DNA of 57,474 nt from Blattamonas nauphoetae (taxonomy: Eukaryota; Preaxostyla; Oxymonadida): the NCBI GenBank assembly GCA_033064195.1, contig JARBJD010000408.1:1-57474 (forward strand). The letters run 5' to 3'. A model generated the notes under the pieces. It was not told the DNA's origin. It saw only the letters and a program-made list of their open reading frames with translations, and searched no databases. How positions within the stretch are numbered: position 1 is the stretch's first letter; each line of letters starts with the position of its first letter. Below, one piece after another: positions 12,031 to 23,732 of this stretch. The translations under genes and the position numbers were made by a program.

Positions 12031-14111
12031 ATGCTCGTTGATGAGATGTCAGTGCATCCTGATATTGACGCAGGACAAGCGAAACAAACAGTGTGCCCGA
12101 TTTCTTGAAGCGTAACGTGAACTGGATGCAGAACCTTATTGAAACGTTTCTAAGCCATATCTGTGGAGAGTGCATACCATTCCGTGCAATCATGTTGAAT
12201 GGCCTCCTCGTTCTTGTGACTGGTTTGTCTCGACGTGATTTCGTTCCATGTTGTTGATGATTTTGACAGAATCTGATTGGGCCCTCTCAACAATTCTTGA
12301 AGTGGAGTACATCAAGCCTCTTGAAGAATATTGTTCAAAGACCCAACCATGTGATGTTCCCGTTTGATTCTTGTTTCGTCATCCTTTCTCAGATTACTCT
12401 CCCGAGATTGTTGCTTGTGATTGGTGTGATATTGACAGCTTGTTTTTATCATTGTGTTTTCGTGATTGATGTGGTCAGGGAAATCATCCGAAGATGCATT
12501 AGATCGGATTTGTGAATCATCGATTCCTTCCTTTTATCTCGAATGGATGGTCTCGACTTCGAAGTCAGATATGATCACTGCAGTTTGTATTCCTCTAATT
12601 TTCATTCTTCTTATTCCAGCTCGGAGATTGTCTGTTGTTGTGGACATCCACACTTCGATCGTCTTCCACCTTCCTCGCCCACCACAAAATCAAATTTCTC
12701 GCATTTTTTGATCGTAACCGAAATCCAGAATCATCTCTCCCGCATTTCCCAAGTCTAGCCCAGCTGTGTTTCTCCCCACATCCCGAAGTCTCAAAGCTGG
12801 CTCTCAAAGCGCTTATCACCAGCTGCGAATCTGATTCCGAAACACGCTCCTTCCTCCGAACACACAGCATGCCTTCCGCTTCGACTGACAGTTCGTCGGA
12901 GCTTGTCCCGTTCGCAGCCCGGTTGTGTTCCACACTGGCCGAGCATGTTTCGGAAATTAAGTCACTCGTCTCCGAATCGTCGCCTTCGGATGGAACCATC
13001 TCTGCTCTCTCCGCCACACTTCCCGAGGACTCACCACTTCTCAGCGGAAACGCTGTTCTGGAAGTCATTTATGAAGGGTTCTCTCTCTTCGGTGATCTGC
13101 TTTTTTCGAAGGACGCTACATTTGACGATGTGTGTCTTTGTCCTTTCTCATCTTGTCCAGATTCTGATCAAGTGTGACTTTGTTCCTCTTCTCAAATCAA
13201 CCATCATCACCTGCCTCGATCTGCTTGAGCAGCCAAAAACTGAATCGACTTGTCCACCTTCGGCTCAAACTGAATTGTTGATCGCCATTCTCGACTGTTT
13301 GTGGAACTACACCGCTTCCACACTCGATCGCAATCACCAATCACTTCATCGAGTTGTCGAATCCGCCTTCTCCGATGTTCCGCAGATGTGCTCACTTTTG
13401 GAGCGAACATGCCGCTTCTCACCAACACATTTCTGTCATCTTCGAATGATCATCAACGTTGGCGCTTTTCTCCGTCACTTTGTTCCTCGCATGCTGGAGG
13501 AGAATCTGGTTCAGCGAGTGATCAACACAACCAACCCGATGGCAGTTCTGACAGCACATGATCAGTTCCATTTGAGAATCGTCTGGGCAATCGTCAACTT
13601 GATTTGGGATCCAAAATACATCACTGAAGACGAAGAAGAGCAGAAAAGAATTCGAAAGTTACAGTTTGAACGTGCACTGAAACCAGCCAAGCAATATCTG
13701 CTGTTCATTCTTCAGCGAAAAGAGAGTATTCTGAAAGGCGACTCAAGCGACAGAGATCTGTCAACTCAAGTTACTTATCTGTTATCACAGACATTGGTGC
13801 TCGAGAGGGAACTGTTCAAAGATGGTGAGATTGTGGAGACAGGAAGGGAGGAGTGGGAAGTGGGATGGTTGGTGGAGAAGATACACGAGAAAGAGTTGGG
13901 GAAGAGACTGAAGATGATCAGAGAAGACGATGTGAGAATGAAGAAGGATGAGAAGTTGAGATGGAAGAAGCGAGTGGAGAGACGACGAGAAGCAGGACAT
14001 TCAGATGCGATGGAAGGACGGCTGATTCGAAGGGACAATGAAACACCAGCAGAGATTGTGGAATACCTTGAAGGTGTGGGAAAGGAGAGAGGGATGAATG
14101 TGAGATTTTAA
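12031..14111 (+). CDS. Tandem family copy 3: same seven-exon gene
   Basis: Exons are 12031-12090, 12132-12222, 12270-12350, 12393-12416, 12479-12582, 12620-13129 and 13161-14111. The last exon is 951 bp, one codon shorter than in copies 1 and 2. Introns are 41, 47, 42, 62, 37 and 31 bp. The C-terminal charged region (EEWEVGWLVEKIHEKEL) is almost the same as copy 2, while the middle of exon 7 resembles copy 1 (CHLRMIINV), a mosaic that could come from gene conversion. The gene ends in TAA, whereas copies 1 and 2 end in TGA. No recognised domain; helical-repeat-like with a coiled-coil tail. Confidence 0.7.
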
Positions 14112-14324
14112 GAAAGATGGAGGAAGAGGAGAGATTGAAAGAATGAATTTCACGTTTCATGTCACCGTTTAATGATTTTCACTCGTTTCCGACCAAAGTA
14201 GGAGGAAGGGAGATGAGAATGAAAGGATGATTCGGTGACCCATTGTGTGGAAACTCAACTCTTCCTGAAGGCGTTAACTCGATTCTACCGACATCGCCTC
14301 ATCTATCCATCGCTCGAAAGTACC

Positions 14325-15936
14325 ATGCTCGTTGATGAGATGTCAGTGCATCCTGATATTGACGCAGGACAAGCGAAACAAACAGTGTGCCCGATTTCTT
14401 GAAGCGTAACGTGAACTGGATGCAGAACCTTATTGAAACGTTTCTAAGCCATATCTGTGGAGAGTGCATACCATTCCGTGCAATCATGTTGAATGGTCTC
14501 CTCGTTCTTGTGACTGGTTTGTCTCGACGTGATTTCGTTCCATGTTGTTGATGATTTTGACAGAATCTGATTGGGCCCTCTCGACAATTCTTGAAGTGGG
14601 GTACATCAATCCTCTTGAAGAATATTGTTCAAAGACCCAACCATGTGATGTTCCCGTTTGATTGTTGTTTCGTCATCCTTTCTCAGATTACTCTCCCGAA
14701 ATTGTTGTTTGTGATCGGTGTGATATTGACAGCTTGTTTTTATCATTGTGTTTTCGTGAATACTTTGATCAGGAAGATCAACAGAAGATGAATTGGCTCG
14801 GATTTGTGGATCGTCTATTCCGTCCTTCTTTCTCAAATGGGTCATCTCAATTTCGAATCCAGATATGATCACTTCAGTTTGTGTTCCTCCAAATTTTATT
14901 TCTTTTCGTTCCAGATCGGAAATTGTCTATTGATGTGGACTTCCTCTCTTCGATCGTCTTCCACCTTCCTCGCCCACCACAAAACCCAATTTCTCACTCT
15001 GTTTCATCATTTTGAGAGTCATGAGTTCTCCATTCCTCATTTGACGATTCTTGCCCATCTATGTGTCTCCCCACATCCCGAAGTGTCGAAGATGGCTCTC
15101 AAAGCGCTCTTCACCAGCTTCATATCTGATTCCGAAACACACACCTTCCTCCGAACACTCAAAGTGCATTCTGGTTCGACTGACAGCTCATCGGAGCTTG
15201 TCCCGTTCGCAGGACGGCTGTGTGGAAGACTGGCCGAGCATGTTTCACAAATGAAGTCACTCTTCACTGAATCGTCGCCTTCGGATGGAACCATCTCTGC
15301 TATCTCCGCCACACTTCCCGTGGAATCACCACTTCTCACTGGTACCACTGTTTTCGAAGTTCTATGTGACGGATTCTCTATTCTCAGCTTACTGCTCATC
15401 GAAACAGACGCTACATATGAAGATGTGTGCCTTGGTCTCTTCTCATCTTGTCCAGATTCTGATCAAGTGTGACTTTGTTCCTCTTCTCAAATCAACCATC
15501 GTCGCCTGCCTCGATCTGCTTGACCAACCAAAAAGTGAATCGAATTGTCAGCCTGTAATCCGAACTGACCTGTTGATCAAAACACTCGACTATTCGTGGA
15601 ACTGTTCTGCTCACAGTCTGACCGACTCTCACAAATCACTCCATCCAGTTGTCGAATCCACCTTCTCCGATGTTCCACAGCTGTGCTCACTTTTGGAACG
15701 AACTTGCTGCTTCTCCTCACCAACACATTTCTGTCATCTTCGAATGATCATCAGTCTCACTTGTAATCTCCGTCACTTTGTTCCTCTCGTGCTGGAGGAG
15801 AATCTTGTTGAACGAGTGATGGACGCATCCAAGCCGATGACAGTTTCAACAAAACATGGTCCTTTCCATTTGAGGCTCATCTGGGTCGTTCTCAACGTGA
15901 TTGGGAATCCAACGGACATCACTGCAGACAAAGAAG
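14325..15936 (+). pseudogene. Tandem family copy 4, 5' part, split by an insertion
   Basis: The same exon pattern is seen at 14325-14384, 14426-14516, 14564-14644, 14687-14710, 14773-14876, 14915-15424 and 15456-15936, with introns of 41, 47, 42, 62, 38 and 31 bp. The reading stops being family-like at the AAG at 15934-15936, where a mobile element begins; the missing end of exon 7 is found at 25814-26286. If intron 4 is spliced as in the other copies, the junction codon becomes TGA, so this copy was probably already damaged or uses another acceptor. The substitutions are otherwise mild (IGNCLLMWTSS), so loss of function is recent. Confidence 0.7.
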
Positions 15937-16021
15937 GATTTCCTTGCACTCAATCCTTCACCAAACCAGTGGTCATTAACAAGTGAGTAGCCTGATGAAA
16001 TGGTTTATGGGGCTGGCCTGC

Positions 16022-16826
16022 ACAAGATCAACAAAAACACTATGAATACTCCTCCTCGTCACAAACGGTCAAACTTGTTTTCGCGTAGTCACTCCCTGAA
16101 CGATTGATTGCTTCCGAATCAACGACTTACTGATCCACTGTCGTAAAAACTCTTTCAATGTTCAACTCCAAAACCATCAGCCTTCCATCACTCGACTCAA
16201 GATTTGAGAATCTTAGAAGGGAAAACAAGTCAGAAGGGAGTCGTTAGTGCCTCTGCATTAACGAACAATGGACCGGGCAACCAATAGCCGACCAGCGGCA
16301 TCTCGGACCATCTCCCCACACCAACAAATGATACTTTGCCGCAGAATCGGTTTTCACCTTTGGAATTGTTATCAAATGTTCGTGGAATTCAAACAACAAC
16401 ATCGTCGAATCGCCGGTCCCGTACGTTTTGAATCGTTCAAGACAGAAACAATCATGTCAGATAGCTACCATCACATATTGTGACGAGGAGGAGATCAGAA
16501 TATAGCAAATATGATGCAATGATCAGATTGGTGTCTTCCGACGGTCAGAATGACAAAGGATTACCTGGTACCGGGCTTTGTTCAAACGTTCGAAACAGAA
16601 CGGGACAGTCAGACATTCTGGCCGGAAATATCAAGAAATTGTCAAGGACATGATAAGGATTTCACATTTCGTTGAACAGATACTCATCGTGACTTGAATA
16701 CCCACCAACCGGATCAACATCACGGGACTATCTGTCAGCTCTTTATTGGAAATTAGGATGGACAAGGAAGCAAGTTCATCTGTATCACTGGCAGCCGATC
16801 GACAAATGGAGTGGAGCGTGTCCATA
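16022..16826. other. Element A interior, left; nothing recognised
   Basis: A short ORF at 16268-16483 has no recognisable motif. I see no transposase or host gene here. Confidence 0.4.
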
Positions 16827-16828
16827 TA

Positions 16829-17065
16829 CAGCTCGACTAGTTCTGAATTGTATTTTAATTATTCAGAAATGAACATAATTGTTCAGAAATGTGTTTTGAT
16901 TGTTCAGAAATGAACATGATTGTTCAGAAATGAATTTTAATTTTTCAGAAATGAACATGAATTATTCGTAAATGAACAGTGATTTTTCTGAAATGAACAA
17001 TGATTATTCGGAAATGAACAGTGATTGTTCAGAAATGAACGGCTCTTTTTCGGATTTATTTTTGA
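16829..17065. repeat. Left subterminal repeat array of the Tc1/mariner element
   Basis: About seven degenerate head-to-tail copies of a 20-bp unit (TTCAGAAATGAACATGATTG type), likely transposase-binding sites. Confidence 0.75.
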
Positions 17066-17138
17066 GACCACTCGTTTTAGAAAAGACTGACAGAACGAAG
17101 GGAAACACTCTTGTGTGGTGAATTATTGATGAAGCAGT

Positions 17139-18698
17139 TTATTCTTCAGGTTCTTCCACTCGTGGTCCGTGGTCTGGTGGCATGATTGCTTGCGGACTTG
17201 GAGCATGTGGGCCGTTCGAATCGCGGTTGAACTGTTCTTGTGTTCGATTGAGAGCCAAATCACCTCGGCGAGCGACAATTGGATGAAGTCTGAGAGACAC
17301 AAATCTGATGGCCGCGGATATCTTCCGATGAGGAATTGCACTGAGAGATTCCGAAAGATGAATCCGCAGTTGATCCTCTGTTCTGACATGAGAAGGAATC
17401 GAACTCCCACCTTTCCACATGCCAAAGACGTACTCGATCGGATTCAACTCACATGAATTTGGTGGAGTGAACAGAGTTGTGTAATTTTTCGATCTGATGA
17501 GCTCTTTCACCTCATCCGTCTTGTGCAAGCCAACATTGTCCATAATCAGTGTGCAGCTTTCATTCGTTCTTCTTTGAAGGGACTCAAAAAGTGAGAGGAG
17601 GAAATGTTGGAATTCAAGAGCAGACACAGTTCCTTGAACCCACGTCACATGAACAACACCCCACGCTTCAGAGATCGCTGTGATTGCAGTGAGATTTTCC
17701 GTTTGCAATCGACGAACTCGTTGAAGGCAACGCTGACCGATTGGAGCACGACCTTGATTTTGGAAGCAGGTCTTGTTGAAGGAAGTTTCGTCGATGTAGA
17801 CAGCAAATCCACCTTGAGAGAATGTTGTTGCGTATCGCTGAAGATAGTCGAGTCTCGCGTCCTTTGTTTCCTCCGAATTGCGTTCGTGTTGGAGCAGTTC
17901 GACTTTCTTCACAGTGAACTTTGTACACCCGTGTTCCACCATTTTTGGTGAAGTTAGGTGAGCATTGATTGTCGACACTGCAACCGATGTTCCATGATTC
18001 TCCTCGACGAGAGTTTTGAGTTCTTCTCCCTTCAAGAGTGGGTTTTGAAGAATTGCATCATTCATTGATCGTGAAATTTCTGGAGTGATTTTTCGATAGA
18101 CTGCTCCCCCACGAGGCTTGGGAGCAGGTTTTCCAGATGCGATGTTGTTGATTGTTCCTTTCGAGATGTTCCACTTTTCGACAATCAAATCGTACTTCTT
18201 CCCTTCCTTCACTTCATCGAGGACCAATTCGCGTTCACGAGGCGTGAGAATGGTGTATGATCGTCGGGGCTTTGGGGCAGGACGAGAAGTTGGACGACCA
18301 CGTTTCATCTTCTGAGGAGCTGGTAGTTCAACAAACTCATGAGGATCTTGTGGAAGAAGAGGTTCAGGTGGGCTTGCACTATCAACTGCTTCAATTCTTT
18401 CTGGCAAGAGTCTTCGAAGTTCATCTTTCGATCGTTTGAGACTTGTTCGAATAAAATCCTGACTGAATCCGCCTGTGAGAAGCCCATCCTGCTGACTTTC
18501 CATCCCAGATTCACAATCAACAACTTCATCACCAAAGAACCATCCATCCGATTCGTTGAGAGATTGGTATTGTATTTGTCTTTCGGTGATCGATGAGTTT
18601 TGAGACTCGTCAGTCTCAGATTCATCATCGATGAGAGAAAAGGAGCGTTCCATGAAATTTCGCGATGATTTTCCAGAAAAATCTTCTCCGTTTATCAT
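17139..18698 (-). CDS. Tc1/mariner transposase (DD34E)
   Basis: The protein has 519 residues from the ATG at 18698; the frame also opens slightly further up without an ATG. An acidic Ser-rich N-terminal region of about 120 residues comes first, then a GRP-type AT-hook (KRGRPTSRPAPKPRR), a helix-turn-helix (TPRERELVLDEVKEG...ISKGTINNI) and the DDE catalytic core. The catalytic Asp residues are in VYIDET and LIMDNVGLHK. The Glu is in CELNPIEY, 34 residues after the second Asp, which is the DD34E spacing of Tc1-type enzymes. A Pro-rich C-terminus follows. The gene is undamaged. It would cut and paste the surrounding 2.17-kb element at TA sites. The long acidic N-terminus is unusual for this family, whose members are often about 340 residues. 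Confidence 0.92.
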   Translation of the reverse strand: MINGEDFSGKSSRNFMERSFSLIDDESETDESQNSSITERQIQYQSLNESDGWFFGDEVVDCESGMESQQDGLLTGGFSQDFIRTSLKRSKDELRRLLPERIEAVDSASPPEPLLPQDPHEFVELPAPQKMKRGRPTSRPAPKPRRSYTILTPRERELVLDEVKEGKKYDLIVEKWNISKGTINNIASGKPAPKPRGGAVYRKITPEISRSMNDAILQNPLLKGEELKTLVEENHGTSVAVSTINAHLTSPKMVEHGCTKFTVKKVELLQHERNSEETKDARLDYLQRYATTFSQGGFAVYIDETSFNKTCFQNQGRAPIGQRCLQRVRRLQTENLTAITAISEAWGVVHVTWVQGTVSALEFQHFLLSLFESLQRRTNESCTLIMDNVGLHKTDEVKELIRSKNYTTLFTPPNSCELNPIEYVFGMWKGGSSIPSHVRTEDQLRIHLSESLSAIPHRKISAAIRFVSLRLHPIVARRGDLALNRTQEQFNRDSNGPHAPSPQAIMPPDHGPRVEEPEE

Positions 18699-18845
18699 CT
18701 GATGTCGCAATTGGAAATGGCTACGCGTAATTTTTTTAGACAATTTAAGGGTCCGATCAACCTTTTTTCATTTTTCAGAAGCCTGAATATAGCTTCTAAA
18801 TTGCATCTGGACAACTCATTTTGATCCTTCATTTATGAAAAAATA

Positions 18846-18997
18846 GTATTCATTTCAGAAAAATCACTGTTCATTTGGGAAGAATCACTGTTCATTTCTG
18901 AACAATCTCTGTTCATTTCTGAACAATTATGTTCATTTCTGAATAATTAAAATCTATTTCTGAAAAATTAAAATGCATTTCAGAACTAGTCGAGCTG
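18846..18997. repeat. Right subterminal repeat array of the Tc1/mariner element
   Basis: About seven copies of the inverted unit (CATTTCTGAACAAT type) lie just inside the right inverted end, mirroring the left array. Confidence 0.75.
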
Positions 18998-19341
18998 TAC
19001 ATGTCCTTATTGATAGTCACCCGAACTTGGATGGCCCACCTCCGTGTTGAAGAAGTACAGCAATTTATCTGCCCCTTCCACACGAAAACATTCCTTTTCA
19101 ACTCAAATCCAACATGTTCTGATCATAGAATCCTGTCATCCATCTTTGAGAGATCCGGGTATCCACAAGGCAATTCACGATCTCATCTCTACTAATTGTA
19201 TTCATGGGGGATATAGAAGGCTAAAACACAATTAAACGAACTCCTGCAAGAACAGGTGTCAGACAGAATGGTGGTTGAAACTACAAGGACCACCGACCAG
19301 TGTAATAACTTCCGATCCAGTTTATCCAGTTATGACTCGTA

Positions 19342-19744
19342 CTAAAGTTGAAAGAGGACGATCAAGAGAACAGGATAGAAAACACCAAAATATATTCTTT
19401 TGAAGGCTTCACAGAAGGAAGCTAGCTCACTGGTTGTCCTCATCCAAACTTCAGGCAACCAACTCAGACAGTCTTGTCTCACCAAGGAAACGAAGATTAG
19501 TGTGAGATACAGATGTAACTGTTGAGCTCGGCAAGGCAAGAAATCCCATATTTTCAAATGTTAGATACTCCATTGGCACAACCTTAGCGACCATCACAGT
19601 ATTCTCTCCATCAACCGTGTCACTTGTTTGATGAAGTGAATAATTGGTCGAAGCATCGCAAATTGCATTACTTCTATCGTCGAAGAGACGGGTGCACTCC
19701 CCATGAATGAGCGGAGGAGGACAAGTCCCACAGTTCAATGTCAA
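19342..19744 (-). pseudogene. Possible fragment of a beta-helix surface-protein gene
   Basis: The minus-strand reading contains LNCGTCPPPLIHGECTRLF, ICDASTNYSLHQTS and a run of short beta-like stretches (MEYLTFENMGFLALPSST), in the style of the window's beta-helix surface proteins. It is open only over 97 residues, begins without an ATG and ends at a stop (19451), followed by another open piece in a different frame to 19342. It lies inside element A, so it may be a host gene piece carried by the element. I cannot tie it to a specific gene. Confidence 0.3.
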
Positions 19745-20465
19745 GATAAATTCAAGGAATGGATGCTCTCACCAACTCTGTACCATCACAACTATCAAAC
19801 TTCTGTTGACAAGACATTGTACCACTTCAAAACATTCAACATTCGAACTAAACACTCCACATTTGCAGTAACATCGAACACTCACAATTTTGAACACCAA
19901 GACAACAAGGAACAGGCTTTCCAGTGGAGGAAACACACTCAATTGCAAGGAAGGAAATTATCAGATGGTACTAGCTATTGCGCTGAATTATCCCGGACCA
20001 CTGGTGTGAGGATCCAGTTAAAGCTTGGAAAGAAGTTAAACCTGAAAAGGAAGCAGGATGGTGTCTCCGATGTCATCTTTCTTTCAATATCCGACTCAGT
20101 CGTTCGGACACCCCTCTAACAATTTGTGGGCTGTTTGTCTTCGAAAGCCCAAAACGACACGGCATCTCCACGCAATGGAGTGATGACTGTGAGGACAGGC
20201 TCACATCATCCGAGAGTGTATCATTCTCAACTTACGACGAAACAACATACTCAATGTTTGCATCAATTCTTAACAAGGTTGCTGGCGCCGACGTTAGAAA
20301 TTGATTCCCTCAAACAACAAGCACTCTCATTTTCCGCAAATAACAGACCAGAGTCGTTCCTCAGAGGCCTTTTCCCTGCAATCAAATGAACCGGAGTTAG
20401 GAGGAAGGAAATTGAACAGATGAAGATCTATGGAGAAGGGTTCCAGTCCAACTTTCAGTGAGTAT
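19745..20465. other. Element A interior; nothing recognised
   Basis: Two ORFs (19703-20119 and 20126-20389) have no recognisable motif and unlikely composition; I do not call them genes. Confidence 0.4.
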
Positions 20466-20467
20466 TA

Positions 20468-20655
20468 ACGTACTCGATTTAACCCGCAACTCCGGATAAA
20501 CCCACACCCTTGATCTTCAGCCCAGAATTCGGACATATTCCCTGTTTTATCATTATTTCGCTGGAATTATGTCACAGTCTGTGCTGGAGAACACTTAATA
20601 TCAAGAAATGAACAAGAAAGGGTCGTTGATCAAGATCACGACCATAATATTATGA
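20468..20655 (+). repeat. Dispersed repeat, 5' end, copy 1
   Basis: About 185 bp starting TCGATTTAACCCGCAACTCC match 43753-43940 with small differences. The downstream partner repeat (23008-23056) has its match at 46164-46214, in the same order and at a similar distance (about 2.5 kb), so each pair may mark the ends of one element family. Confidence 0.65.
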
Positions 20656-20659
20656 AACC

Positions 20660-22930
20660 AAAATGTGTCATTCGAGTGTCGATGATGGAAGGGCCAATCG
20701 GTGCCCAAAGGTAGTGAGGAAGGAGGGAAGGGCAGTGCCGGCAGCGTTGTCTCACCAGCCGTCGCGCGAGGTCCGAGAGAGCGACGCTAAACTTGTGGTT
20801 CTGCTGGGGATCGGATGAGTGCTTTGCGGCGGATGTAGTGCCAGTGGAAGCAGGATTTCGAAGTTGCTGGCGAGTGGAAGGCGGCGGTGGAGCTCACTTC
20901 ATACTCAACGATTTGGTGAATGCGAGACTTTTGAACGATTCGATACAACAGTCGGCCTCACTATACGGAAGTGATTGAGCGATTGATCACAGAGGAGACG
21001 GTGACACTGAGTGGCTGGTGGAGGTGGGCTGTCTCGATGTGCACGATTCGAAGTTGGAGGGACACACCGGCGCCTGCATCTCCGACGGCATCGCCCTTCG
21101 ACCTGGTTGGGCAGCAGTTCGAGCGGATAGAATCTACTGTGCCGACGGTCCTACTGATAGCTGGGAATGGAAGCAGACATATTTGCTGTGTTTTAGCCGT
21201 CGTCTGAAGTGGAGTCGCTTTCGCACGCTCAGCTCCGGATCCTGCGGGATTTGATTGTGGACAGTCGGCTCTCCATCCCCACTCGCTCGACCGACACTCC
21301 GCCTCATCCGCCAGCTGTCTGACCGTCTTCTGATGCGCAGCTGACTCATTCGGAGCTTCTGACACCGCCCGCCCACCATAACCGGCCGATCCGTCTCGTT
21401 TCACTTGGGAACTACAGACAACACCGCTTGTGCGTGTGATGGAGTCGGAAAGTGAGGAGGGGGCGTCAGTTGATCCAGGATTCGTTTGCCTTGTACTACA
21501 GCGATGTGGAATTGTGAGGGATGGGGAGGAGCCGCGACAGGAGCAGGAACGGCTGGTGGATGGTGGGAGACGAAGCCGAGCACAGAGAGAGACGAGGAAA
21601 GGAAGAGAAAGAATAAGAAGAAATGAGAGATGATGAGAGATGAATGAAAAAAGTCAACAGATGATCAAGACAGATCTTTAATGACAGTCGAACACACTTT
21701 GGCTTCTTTGGCGGATTTCGATCTGTTTTCCGTCGATCAGGTCGAAATTGAAGTTTCCAACTGTGTGTGTGGGTTGTGAGGTAAATGGAGAGAGGAGAGA
21801 AGAATATGTGTCCACAAAAAGAGATCATGAAAAAGAATGAAAGACGACAACGAAAGGTGACGAGTTGATAAGCAATGAACAGGATACGTCTTTTCCATGT
21901 TGGTCGGAGTTCAACTGCATCACTTCTAACAATCGCTCATCTGTGTACGATAGCCAGGACTAATCATGAGATGTACAAGTACAGTCAAGGTACATATGGA
22001 CGGGATTGCTCGTCGTCGTCCACAAACCGCCACTTTTCCACTTCTTCCTTGTTTATACGAATAGCTGCAGTCTGTCCGAGATTCACGCATGGTGCATTCG
22101 TATTGACGATGTATTTTGAAGGAGAGACGCGTAGATGTGCCAATGAGTTTGTTTTAGGAGTGGTTTACTCGGATGTTCACTCCCACTCTCCTTCGTCGAT
22201 TGGGAACGTTCGATCGGTTGGATAGAGGCTTCGGTGGGATGTTGCTTGGATGATCTACGTCTGTGTCAATTTGATTCCATCCTCTTCGAACTGCTCGAGG
22301 GAATTCGTTCCTGGCCACAAGTGAGGTGTGTTCTCCAGTTTTCGAGGCGGCTGGTGATGAAAAGTAGGATCAAATCGTTTCAGACGAATGACTTCGACAA
22401 GGAACTTGGATGTGATGTTTGAACGAGAGAGAGTGAGGCGAACATGGATTAGGATTTCCACATTCGGTCATCCTTCAGAATGAAATTGCCGCAGGTCCCA
22501 TTCCCAAAGTATCAACCGACATATGGTGCGGGACGATCAGGAGGTGAATGGAGATAATTTCCGAGGGCTGGGGAGGGAGAAGGGAGAGAGGTGAAAAAAA
22601 TGGGAGGATAAGTGCATGGAGTGAGAAATTAGGGAGAGAAAGAGAAGTGAAAGATCACAAGAATTGTCGGAAATGATAAAAACACACTCACTGCAGATAA
22701 GGTTGTGTGGCTCGCTCTGATTTTGCGTTCATTCACTCCTTGTGTGATTTGGCGAGTGAACGAAGTGAATTGAGACATGAGGTCCGAAGAATGCACGATG
22801 GACGTTGTGATGATCGTGTAATGTTCTGGATGGAAGTTCTGAAGCGAGCTAGTTCATTCATTTTAAATAGTTGATCAGTCCCAAATTGTGGATGGTTGAA
22901 GCGAAGACAACAGAATTTAACGACAATAAT
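20660..22930. other. Interior between dispersed repeat ends; no gene recognised
   Basis: GC-richer sequence around 20700-21550 holds several overlapping short ORFs on both strands, none with a motif. A minus-strand reading at 22255-22461 (LTLSRSNITSKFLVEVIRLK) looks mildly protein-like but is only 68 codons. Confidence 0.4.
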
Positions 22931-23007
22931 GTAGATTATGACTTCAATTTTTGTTCCCTCTTGATTTCAGAAAGATAAACTCTTAAGGTGACTGTGGTGA
23001 TATGAAA

Positions 23008-23056
23008 ATGGAGTTGCTGGTTATCCCGAAGTTGCGTGTTTATCCGATGATGTTTA
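23008..23056 (-). repeat. Dispersed repeat, 3' end, copy 1
   Basis: The sequence tcccgaagttgcgtgtttat with its flanks recurs at 46164-46214. Read inverted it contains CGCAACTTCGGGA, which resembles the CGCAACTCCGGAT of the partner end at 20468, as expected of imperfect inverted ends. Confidence 0.6.
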
Positions 23057-23372
23057 TGACGATGATGTGCTTGACAGAGTCCTTTTTCCCGGATCTGCAA
23101 CCGATCTGGGTGTGAATAGACAGAATTAAAAGAAGTCATCATACGGGAGACTAGAAGGAAGTTCAATCGATCTTGATATTCCAGGGGGTGAGATGAGCAC
23201 AACTTTGAGGACCAAGCAATACGTAGTTGAGATGTCTTTATTCCACGCGACCAAGTGGATTTTACGAAGGATAAAGAGGACGACAAATCCATTACTTGTC
23301 CAGGGATTTTTGCCCTGACTGCGGGGGGAAAGAGACAGAGAACAAGGATTATGGTAATTAGAGTGTTGGGAA

Positions 23373-23732
23373 GGGAGCTGCAGAGGAAGCCAGATCTTCC
23401 ACTCCACAAGATGGGAGCTGCAGAGGAAGCCAGATCTTCCACTCCACAAGATGGGAGCTACAGAGGAAGCCAGATCTTCCACTCCACAAGATGGGAGCTG
23501 CAGAGGAAGCCAGATCTTCCACTCCACAAGATGGGAGCTGCAGAGGAAGCCAGATCTTCCACTCCACAAGATGGGAGCTGCAGAGGAAGCCAGATCTTCC
23601 ACTCCACAAGATGGGAGCTACAGAGGAAGCCAGATCTTCCACTCCACAAGATGGGAGCTGCAGAGGAAGCCAGATCTTCCACTCCACAAGATGGGAGCTG
23701 CAGAGGAAGCCAGATCTTCCACTCCACAAGAA
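23373..23732. repeat. Minisatellite, 40-bp unit, nine copies
   Basis: A 40-bp unit beginning gggagctgcagaggaagcca is repeated nine times with almost no change; two copies have cta in place of ctg. Because 40 is not a multiple of three and the unit lacks stops, long ORFs appear on both strands in several frames; these are by-products. The near-identity points to recent amplification. Confidence 0.92.

Larger units (their letters stand above)
7381..15936 (+). repeat. Head-to-tail tandem duplication array, period about 2.3 kb
   Basis: The start codons lie at 7436, 9733, 12031 and 14325, giving periods of 2297, 2298 and 2294 bp. The spacer with the motif ccaaagtaggaggaagg and the first two exons are the most conserved parts, while exons 6 and 7 have diverged more. 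Confidence 0.85.
16829..18997 (-). mobile_element. Complete Tc1/mariner transposon with long subterminal repeats
   Basis: The ends CAGCTCGACTAGTTCTGAA (left) and its inverted copy (right) are each followed outside by TA, the expected target duplication (16827-16828 and 18998-18999). Both arms hold about 7 head-to-tail copies of a 20-bp motif like TTCAGAAATGAACATGATTG, in opposite orientation. The interior carries one intact transposase gene. All parts needed for a complete element appear present, so it is probably young. Confidence 0.9.

Noticed and set aside
9183-14160. Ser/Phe-rich minus-strand ORFs repeated in each family copy
   Set aside because: They are antisense to the charged C-terminus of exon 7; the sense frame explains the conservation.
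7410-14487. Conserved minus-strand ORF (about 62-102 codons) at the start of each tandem copy
   Set aside because: It lies antisense to exons 1 and 2 and their conserved intron; the spliced plus-strand reading is in phase through all exons.
23373-23732. CRISPR-like array
   Set aside because: Units are contiguous without spacers and the host is a eukaryote.
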